A stretch of DNA of 64,000 nt, taken from assembly GCA_963971575.1 (NCBI GenBank), contig OZ020611.1:227904260-227968259 (forward strand), read 5' to 3'. The position numbers were made by a program, and so were the translations under genes. Position 1 is the first letter of the stretch. The number at the start of each line of letters is the position of its first letter. This DNA is from Liopterus haemorrhoidalis (taxonomy: Eukaryota; Arthropoda; Insecta; Coleoptera; Dytiscidae). The notes beneath the pieces were generated by a model that was not told the DNA's origin, did no database searches, and was given only the letters and a program-made list of their open reading frames with translations. Positions 56,877-64,000 of this stretch are shown here, in pieces.

Positions 56877-57010
56877 TAAAATACAACATTAAGACAGTCT
56901 CATTTTTTTTATTTCATAATCTAATAATCGATTATTTTCTGCAAATTTAATCGTTAATCGATTAGAACATTTCGATTAATCAAATGATCAATTAATCGAT
57001 TAATTATTTT

Positions 57011-57608
57011 TTATTGCCATATCTAACTTCACATCATTTTTTATGGTTGACTATAACTACAAAGAGTGGGCCGTATGAATACTTTTAAATTGAAATCTAA
57101 AATCTAAATATAGCAATTTAAGTACGCAATCATAATAACAATCATTAATTTATTTTTGTAAAAAATACAATTAGCATAAGGAAGAAATCTATTTTGCATG
57201 ATCTCAAGTTCATGAACATTTTTATTTAAAGCACGTATTTGTACAATTTACATTCATCTGCATAGCATATGTCATCGTCATTCGAGACGAGATGAATTCG
57301 AGAAAATGGTCTATCATCGCAACAGCGCACTACGCAAAATTACCTACTTAATGATAACGTGGGCGACCAGAACAGACATGTTATTGTTTCATACAAATTC
57401 TCGTTAATGCAACACTTGACAAATACTTGATAACATATTTCGTATTTCTGTTTCATGTTTCGATACCGAGAAATTATTCAATCTTTTAGATATTTACCGT
57501 GAATTCTATAATTAAATTAATTGAATGTAAGTCTGTAAAGGTTTATACAACAATCAGGGTATAGTATTTAGAATACGAAGTTGCCGGTCTTATAAAGAAG
57601 CTTAACAA
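57011..57608. other. No feature seen
   Basis: AT-rich sequence without frames or repeat ends that I can name. Confidence 0.35.
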
Positions 57609-57644
57609 TACGAGGTGCGTTCGGCATAAGCTAATAACCTACAC

Positions 57645-58524
57645 CAGTGTTTCTTAACCGTATTGAAAGAATCGCCCCCTTTACCACAGTAAAATTATCC
57701 AGCGCCCCCCCCCCCCCAACAAAAAACAAAATTTAAAATTTACACATTTCTCTATGTAGGTATGTATTTTATGCACTGAATTTCCTACTACAAATAAAAA
57801 ATGATGAGAAATAGAAATAATACACGTTATTATTTTTATAAACATTATGAATATATTGCCTTTTATGTCATATTAACTTATATCACATACAACATTATAA
57901 TATAATAAAAGCATTATAATCACATTGATTGAATATTATTTTGGCTTCACAGTCATTTTGTAACTCAATAAACTGCTCTTAATTTTTGACTGACACTTTC
58001 TACTTCTGATAAAAATGGATTAATTAATAAAGCTGGTATCACAAGTTCCTGCAAATTTTTGAATCGTATTATCATATCTTTGATAAGGGCGTCAATGTGG
58101 CTACAGTATGTTTCCAAATCAGAATCCTTCTTTTAATTGTTGTAAAGAAGGAAATATGGTATTCTCGCCGAGAAAGATTATTTTTATATTAGTAAGTTGA
58201 GTTTATTGATAAAGCTCAATACAACTCATTTGGCTTTAATAAGGCTGATATTGTTTCCTTGAAGATTTAGGAGATTTTCGTTAATCTTTTCGAATATATC
58301 CGAAAGATAGGCCACATCATTTCGTAGTAATTTCAATTCACTCCATATGTTTTCATTGTTTACATCTTTTATTTCAGCAAATGAGCATACCTTATTTTTC
58401 TATATTGACACAATGCCCACTCAAACTTCTGCAGCGCCCCCTAAATGCTAAAAATTTAAAAACGCCCCGCCAGACCTCCAAAACGCCCACAAAGGGGCGC
58501 TGGCGCCCCGGTTAAGAATCACTG
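57645..58524 (-). mobile_element. hAT element with degraded transposase
   Basis: The termini are CAGTGTTTCTTAACCG and CGGTTAAGAATCACTG, flanked by the exact octamer ACCTACAC (57637-57644 and 58525-58532). Poly-C tracts lie near the left end and GCGCCCC motifs at both ends. The right-hand duplication abuts the next hAT directly. Confidence 0.85.
57975..58395 (-). pseudogene. hAT transposase remnant (ZBED5/FAM200-like)
   Basis: The - strand reads NENIWSELKLLRNDVAYLSD, IFEKINENLLNLQGNN (the DIFxKLNxxNxxLQGK block of this branch), INKLNLL and later LINPFLSEV, with stops and frameshifts between them. It corresponds to the region just upstream of, and overlapping, the part preserved at 22909-23699. 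Confidence 0.55.
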
Positions 58525-58532
58525 ACCTACAC

Positions 58533-59385
58533 CAAGGATGTCAAACTCATTTCAGCATCGGGCCATTTTTCTAACAAGTAAAATTTACGCGGGCCGCACG
58601 TTATGTACAGGCTATTCCAAACGTTTAGGCGGAACTAAATGGGAATTACATTTATTAAAAATTTGAATACATTTTCACATATTTTGAAGACAAAAAAATA
58701 ATAATAATAAATGGGAAATTTTTATTAAGAATGACAAAAGATTTAAATTATTGAAACGGACATTTTATAATAACAATCAATTTAATCTAGAATTTACAAT
58801 GTGATTCTGATTTACAAAGCTTAAACAAAATGACCAAAAGTCTAAATTAATAGATAAAAATTACTAGATTTCAAAATCTAGTTCCATCTCAACGTTTGGA
58901 ATAGCCTATATTTATATTGTTACTTATTCTGTTTTTTATTTTCCTCCATTTTTCTGAATATTTATTTGAAGGAAGTAAGGAAATAACATTTAAATCATAA
59001 CAATTAAATATTGCCAAAATATTTACTTTATCGAACAACAAAACAAAAACGGGTCGAAATCAGCGTAGTGGTACTGTACACAGCAGTTGCACCTATAGAA
59101 AAGTGGTATTAGAAAGCTCTGCTTACGAGAGTATTATTTGGAATCACGGGGAATCACTGATCTACCGACTATCGCACGGCTAACTGCAACAGTTATTGCG
59201 TGACTATTGGTTTTCCGCCCTTGCCGAAGTCTTGACACCGCAGCCCGGACAGCTTCTGTCACGAGGTATTTTCGTTCAAATAAATGTTTATACATACCAT
59301 ATATAGTATAAAAAATTATTATAGTATAAGAAGTCATTACGGGCCACTTAAATGCAAGTATTGGGCCGCCAGTTTGACACCCTTG
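58533..59385. mobile_element. Second hAT at the same target, containing a MITE-C
   Basis: The termini are CAAGGATGTCAAACTC and AGTTTGACACCCTTG, with GGGCC motifs close inside. The left octamer is ACCTACAC (58525-58532, shared with the neighbouring hAT) and the right one ATCTACAC (59386-59393). No recognisable transposase is seen. Confidence 0.75.
58608..58908. mobile_element. MITE-C copy inside the hAT at 58533
   Basis: The termini are CAGGCTATTCCAAACGTTTA and AACGTTTGGAATAGCCTA, flanked by TA (58606-58607 and 58909-58910). The body is collinear with 41846-42090. It inserted 75 bases inside the hAT. Confidence 0.8.
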
Positions 59386-59689
59386 ATCTACACATTCTGC
59401 ATAATTTACACAAGAAGCGTTCGTCATAAAGTTTCTGTTTGCTTTGTACTGCATAAAGATCGTTCGGCATATACTGTGCAGTGCAGTTTGTGTTGCACTA
59501 TCGTCACAAGTTCAGATCATGCGGCAGTCTGTGCAATGGTGTTTTTCGCGGTAAAAATACAAAGTTATTATTTCTACAAAACAATATGAGTGAAAACAAT
59601 CAAGATATCATTGTTTATGCCTGGCAGCATTTGCAAAATAAATAGAGTATAGACATGAACCTCATGATGAAACATGCAAATACACTCAA

Positions 59690-59835
59690 ATTTTCTGTAT
59701 ACAAGCGGAAATGTACTTTAAATTGATTTATAGTCATGTTTGGAACAGTACTCTCTACATATTCAAACACTTTTTCCAAAATATTTTCTGGTTTGGAAAA
59801 TTCTTCTGAATTCAGTCTTCATCATCAAATAAAAT
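59690..59835 (-). pseudogene. Possible PIF/Harbinger transposase scrap
   Basis: The - strand reads SEEFSKPENILEKVFEYVES then TVPNMTINQFKVHFRL, reminiscent of the FxxYVExxVPNxxxxxFKxHFR segment of HARBI1-like nucleases. It is one short block, so the assignment is tentative. It would fit the outer element. Confidence 0.3.
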
Positions 59836-60371
59836 TTCTCTTATATTACTTAAAAGCATCGCAAAACCTTCATGCGTCATTTATATATTATCGTACAAAA
59901 CAATCAGCAGGAGACAGACTTGTTGTAATCACACACATATAATTCATTTGTTTACAAAAAAAAAAATATATATATATATAGATTAGAATAATAGTTAATA
60001 ACTGCACAATCTGAACAAAGCGTTCGTCTTTGACTTTCTTACACAGTCTGCACAGAGGTCATGTGACAAAAAACTTGCACGACACAGAGTTAACACTGCA
60101 CAGTTATGCCGAACGCCCCTACGATTATAGGTTTATGGCAGTAATCCTAGGGCTTATTGCAGTAAAACGAATATAAGGGGTATTAAGGGAATTTTAAATT
60201 TAAATAGAATAAATGTAATATTAGTTCAATTAAAGTCTCTTAAAAACCATTAAGGATATTTTCCAAATTTATAATTCTATTGTTTCTAAATTTTAGGGAT
60301 TGTTATACTTGTTTGTCAGTTAATTTTCAACATTCAAAGAAAAATGTCATTTGTCAGAAGATTGCAAAGTG

Positions 60372-60711
60372 CTGAACCTGAACGTTTATAAAAAGTTAGT
60401 TTCGGGAGGTAATGACAAACCTATACTTAAAACTGCAGAATTAACTAGTGTTCCATACAGAACAATTCAACGTATTATTGTTCGTGGCAAAAATCAGTAG
60501 CGAAAACGACCCGATTTACGAAAAAGATGAAACAAGTGCAATAAGTAACCATTTGTGGAAAAAATGTGTAGAACATGTAAAGACAATTGAAACATTTTTT
60601 TTTTTTATAAATCCACCAAATAAATCTTCAATAATTATTAATTTAAATGACAGTGGTAGTGACACAAACTCTGATAGTGATATAAACAATGATAATAGTG
60701 ATAATGATTAA
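60372..60711 (+). pseudogene. DDE transposase collapsed to N- and C-terminal ends
   Basis: The first block, NVYKKLVSGGNDKPILKTAE then TSVPYRTIQRIIVRGK, looks like the HTH entry of an insect Tc1/IS630-type transposase. After a stop and frame change, the frame from about 60520 reads SNHLWKKCVEHVKTIET and an acidic Ser/Asp-rich tail SGSDTNSDSDINNDNSDND, as at the C-terminus of the same family. The catalytic domain between them is deleted. Terminal repeats are not found. Confidence 0.45.
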
Positions 60712-60829
60712 TATTTTAATAATTTTAAATTACCATAAATTGGCAAGTTCAAAAAAAGAATGATTTTTGTTTGTGCAAATTTGAATTATTTAATAAACTA
60801 CAAAACGATTTTTAAACATGCCTATATAT

Positions 60830-61170
60830 ATAATTCAAATATAGCCAGTTAAGCCCTTGAGTGGTGTGGGCAGTCGCGCAATCCTGTTGGAAGTAGCCTT
60901 GCTGGAGCTCATCCTCATGAAACTGATTAATAAATTCACGTACAACATTTCGGTATCTTTTAGCAATATCAGTTTCGTGGAAAATATGGGTCCGATAATA
61001 AGTCTTCGAGACACAGCAATCCAAACAATAACTTTTAACTGGTGAAGGAGAGTTTCGCGAAAAGTATGAGGATTTAGAACACTCCATATACTCATATTTT
61101 GTGAATTTATAAACCCCGAAAGGGTGAATCAGGCCTCGTCAGAAAAAAACGTTAAATTTAACAAATCATT
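60830..61170 (-). pseudogene. Mariner-superfamily transposase, catalytic-core fragment
   Basis: Beginning near 61170: NDLLNLTFFSDEA, a TGA where Trp is expected, then SGFINSQNMSIWSVLNPHTF and VIVWIAVSRRLIIGPIF. After a frameshift it reads RNVVREFINQFHEDELQQGY and FQQDCATAHTT. First and second catalytic Asp are present. The family is related to, but distinct from, the DD41D element at 36912. Both ends are truncated. Confidence 0.65.
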
Positions 61171-61277
61171 ATTATTAATTAAATTTGTTGGAACTAGAGT
61201 CAATTTTACTGTGACATTTAAATTGATGTTTAGTCGAGCAATACGTTACTTGCCGGTTATTTTAGAATGGTCTAGTG

Positions 61278-62298
61278 CAGCGTTTCTCAACCGGGGGGCC
61301 GTGAAGGCTTCGTCGGGGAGCCGCGAAATCATACAAGATCGATACATGAAAATATAATAAAAATGCACTCAATCTTACAAGATATAAATTTTATTCATAT
61401 TTATAAATTCGAGTATCTTATCTTGATATTCATAAAAATATACCTTTCACAACATAAATAAAATAAATATTCTATTTATTTTTATACTTAATATACCTAT
61501 TTTGACAACTAATTTAAACTACAGGCTGTTTCAAATGTTTAAGTTGTCACTACCTAACTTTATAATGAGTAAATAGGCTTTTACTAAACAAAATGATCAA
61601 AAGTTTATTTAATCGATAAAAATTACTAGATTTGAAAATCTACTTCCGCTTTAACAAAAGAAACAGACTATAAGTAGACTATATCAAGGTCAAATAAATT
61701 GTATGTGTCGGTTAATGGGTTTCTCTGACAATACTTCGCCTTGGAGGTACTTCAAGTATTTTTAAGTTGTGCTTCGAAGTACGATTTGAAAGTGCAATAT
61801 TTGTTATTATATATTTTTTTAATTGCTCTCCGAACTACAGGTAACTCAAGAGTAAGGATGCGAATGTGTTTAAATTAAAATGGAAGGCACTTTGAACACT
61901 TGTAAATAAAAATACTTTACTTTCAAGTCGTTATAGGGAATTTAATCGTCATTTAAAAATATCACAGATTTTTCGTCAACCGTAAAAGGTATTAAAAAAA
62001 TGTTTAAGGAAAAGTTGTTGAAAAGCTCCATCCAAAGATATCCAATATGATATACGTTCCCATTTAAAAATTCGAAATTGTCCTTGATATCCTGTAATTC
62101 CGGTTTTTTCCGGAAATTTTCAATACTACCATTCAATTTTGTGGATAAATTTTAGTTCAAAATTTTTGACGTGTGAGCAACGTCGCCTTTTCGAAAAAAC
62201 TCGTGTTCCCATTATCTTGATATATATATATAGGGGGGCCGCAGACAATATTTATATAATTTGGGGGGTCCCAGGCCATAAAAGGTTGAGAAGCACTG
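61278..62298. mobile_element. hAT element containing a MITE-C
   Basis: The termini are CAGCGTTTCTCAACC and GGTTGAGAAGCACTG, flanked by the exact octamer GTCTAGTG (61270-61277 and 62299-62306). GGGGGGCCG motifs lie near both ends. A - strand stretch at about 61942-62150 (LNGSIENFRKKPELQDIKDN, then YLWMELFNNF) may be a hAT transposase relic. It sits about 280 bases before exon 2. Confidence 0.85.
61522..61670. mobile_element. Short MITE-C copy inside the hAT at 61278
   Basis: The termini are CAGGCTGTTTCAAATGTTTA and AAAAGAAACAGACTA with TA on both sides. Inner motifs GAAAATCTACTTCCGC and ACTAGATTT match the family. At 149 bases it is a deletion variant. Confidence 0.65.
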
Positions 62299-62582
62299 GT
62301 CTAGTGAATTAGTATCCGTATCTGTATCCGCTGATCGGACTTTTATGTGATTCGGCACATTACTATATAGTTATAAAGCGAGTTTGTGGGAGGATTCAAC
62401 CCGCATTAAAAGTAAACTGTACTATAGGTAAACCGTTTTTACAGTCGCCGTATTAGAACAACCTGGCCTTACATATGTCTACTATATGTTTAAATATAAA
62501 ATACCAAATAAATGACCCAGGGCTACCATTGACACCGTTGTGATAATTTGAATTTGTTCATTGTTTATTTATTAATTTCCAG

Positions 62583-62831
62583 GTATCATCAGTAATTCTA
62601 GCCTTTCTCGTTTTTCAATTATTCGCCCAAGATGTAATGATGGAGGAAGAAGAAGATAACGAGCAAAACGGAGAGCCATCCTACCTTAAAACTATTCTCA
62701 GTGCATTGTTAAACTTGGATACCCCCTTCAAGGACTGGCAACCAAATGTCGAAGAATCCTGGCCTCCAGAGGATGCCTATGAAGATGAAGATGAAGATGA
62801 AGATTCTCGATTCTCCAGAAATTTAGATATG
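62583..62831 (+). CDS. Second coding exon: signal-peptide core and acidic segment of a secreted protein
   Basis: The acceptor is a T-rich tract ending TTTCCAG (62576-62582). The exon is open for 83 codons in phase 0, starting VSSVILAFLVFQLFAQ and then DVMMEEEEDNE. It is followed by the donor-like GTATGA after ATG (62829-62831), also phase 0. Joined to MGSAFLK it gives a textbook signal peptide with likely cleavage after FAQ. The mature part has PSYLKTILSALLNLDTPFKD, a Trp-containing stretch (DWQPNVEESWPPED) and an Asp/Glu run before SRFSRNLDM. No cysteines, no transmembrane segment. If the donor is not used, translation ends two codons later (Val, TGA 62835-62837), giving a complete 91-residue protein. 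I do not recognise the family. Codon use and lack of repeat similarity mark it as host sequence. Confidence 0.65.
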
Positions 62832-62976
62832 GTATGAAATTGAAATGTTATTATGAATATGGCCTCAATATATTTCGTTTTGAGATATTATTTCTTCTTT
62901 TTGTGTGCTTTAAAAATATTTTCTTTTACAATCTACTCTGCGATTTAAATATTTAACTATATTAAATAGGTTATAT

Positions 62977-63133
62977 TAGCGATTCCCACACTGTGCGCCA
63001 CAGATTGGTTACAGGGGCGTCGCGAAAATATTTAATTATTCCTACAACTGCGTTAGTTAGACCAGTTTTTACTTGGGACACCGCGGAAAAACTCTAATAA
63101 ATTAAGGTCGCCGATAAAGTTTGGGCACCACTG
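62977..63133. mobile_element. 157-bp hAT MITE
   Basis: The left end TAGCGATTCCCACACTG and right end AGTTTGGGCACCACTG resemble hAT termini with a degenerate first base. Flanking octamers are GGTTATAT and GGTTATAG. It is the first element after exon 2. Confidence 0.6.
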
Positions 63134-63141
63134 GGTTATAG

Positions 63142-64000
63142 GCATCTAAAAATATCCGTAGTTTATTTAGTACAAAAAAAATTTGGGGCTTTAATCGTTT
63201 AACACGTTTTGAGATTATTTTAATAGTATAATTTACATTATTTGTGAAAATTGTGAATTAAAAAAAGCACAACTTAAAAACGGTTTGAGACAGCTAGCTC
63301 CGACTAAAATTTTTGGATTCTCCGTAGTTTATTTAATCTGGAAATAATTTGGGGCTTTAATCTTTTAATGCGGTATGAGATTATTTATGACTAATATTTT
63401 GAATGGCATACTTTACATTATTTGTGAAAATTGTGAATTAATAAAAATTACAACTCAAACGGTTAGAGAAAATGACCTGAGGTTAGAATTTTTGGATTCC
63501 TCGTAATTTATTTAGACTAAAAAAATTGTGAGGCTTAATTTGTTTAACTTATTTTAAAATTATGACGCATTTTAATATGGCGTGATTTATAGAAATTTAC
63601 ATCTTCGCATGGACGTATCTCCAAAACGAAATGCGATAAAGACCTGCGGTTGAAATTTTTAAAATCTTGAGGTCCTAATTGACTTGTAACCATATTTTGA
63701 AAGAAACAAAAATTTTGAAAAATTTTCATTTTTAATTTTATAAATCCTTATAGGACTGAAAAATGGTTAGGGATAGAAATCTGCAGTTTGATTTTTTAAA
63801 ATCCATATAGATTATTTAGTCTAAAAAAAATGGGCTTTAATAAACTGTTTATTAAGTTTTGTATGGACAGTAATCCAAAACCCTGGAAAATGACCAAAAA
63901 TCGAACAAATCGTAAAGGGTAGACCTTTAAAAAATCGTGAATTTTAAGCAAAACATTTTTGTCTCCGATTTTTTTGAAAATTGGTACAAATATGTATTTT
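63142..64000. repeat. Non-coding repeat G, copy 2
   Basis: Collinear with 55655-56450: ATTTGTGAAAATTGTGAATT, CAACTTAAAAACGG, TTTTGGATTCTCCGTAG, CATCTTCGCATGGA and CAGTAATCCAAAACCC occur in the same order. This copy has fewer deletions and continues to the window edge. No frame is seen. Confidence 0.6.

Larger units (their letters stand above)
57614..60119. mobile_element. Outer TIR element of a four-level nest
   Basis: 16-bp inverted termini GGTGCGTTCGGCATAA and TTATGCCGAACGCCCC (one mismatch) are flanked by TACGA on both sides (57609-57613 and 60120-60124). If the TIR is read one base longer, the duplication becomes the 3-bp ACG. Without its insertions the element is about 0.77 kb. The superfamily is unproven: a 3-bp duplication and a PIF-like peptide inside would favour PIF/Harbinger, a 5-bp duplication would not. 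Confidence 0.55.

Noticed and set aside
59134..59454. 106-codon - strand frame
   Set aside because: It runs across the end of a hAT element and its target duplication, so it cannot be a conserved gene.

Overview
The window reads as AT-rich nuclear DNA of an arthropod, most likely an insect. The evidence is the transposon spectrum (mariner/rosa-like DD41D, Tc1, pogo, PIF/Harbinger, many small hAT elements, GTCT/GTCC-bearing Helentron-like elements, I-like and RTE-like LINEs, a tRNA-derived SINE), a short interstitial (TTAGG)n run and spliceosomal introns. I cannot name the species. There is no operon, CRISPR array, rRNA or bacterial gene.

I can support one host gene, on the + strand. A TATA-type core promoter (15938-15972) precedes a very short first coding exon (16005-16025, MGSAFLK, strong Kozak context, perfect GTAAGT donor). 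The next recognisable exon is 46.6 kb downstream (62583-62831). Both exons are phase 0. Joined, they make a classical signal peptide followed by a strongly acidic secreted or ectodomain segment. I do not recognise the protein family. Almost everything between the exons is transposable-element debris sitting in that intron.

1-15,350 lies upstream of the gene. It holds a degenerate T-rich tandem array (155-1150), a dimeric Helentron-like element (HINE-A, 1187-3466), a 2.1 kb element with about 0.78 kb inverted arms (3917-6010), hAT elements with short subterminal tandem repeats (7860-9073; 13663-14760) and a 5'-truncated LINE (11320-12567).

16,103-31,540: a pogo-like element split by a hAT element; a Tc1 deletion derivative; a hAT (ZBED5/FAM200-like transposase) inserted in a HINE-A; a run of HINE-B copies with a 628-bp tandem duplication; a 1.8 kb non-coding TIR element; and a decayed full-length Tc1 element.

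31,900-50,600: inverted HINE-B copies; a nearly intact DD41D mariner with a single nonsense codon nested in a HINE-A; a hAT containing a mariner-type MITE; a SINE with 12-bp target duplications; a PIF/Harbinger deletion derivative; a rearranged RNase H-bearing LINE with a MITE inside; and a complete HINE-A monomer (46659-47942).

51,500-64,000: more short hATs, a four-level nest (57614-60119), transposase fragments, exon 2 and a second copy of a long non-coding repeat.

The points most worth following up are: the signal-peptide gene with its giant transposon-filled intron; tRNA-like modules carried inside Helentron-like elements; the near confinement of one MITE family to the interiors of hAT elements; and two different hATs using the same 8-bp target. 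Family names such as HINE-A, HINE-B and MITE-C are working labels for this window only.
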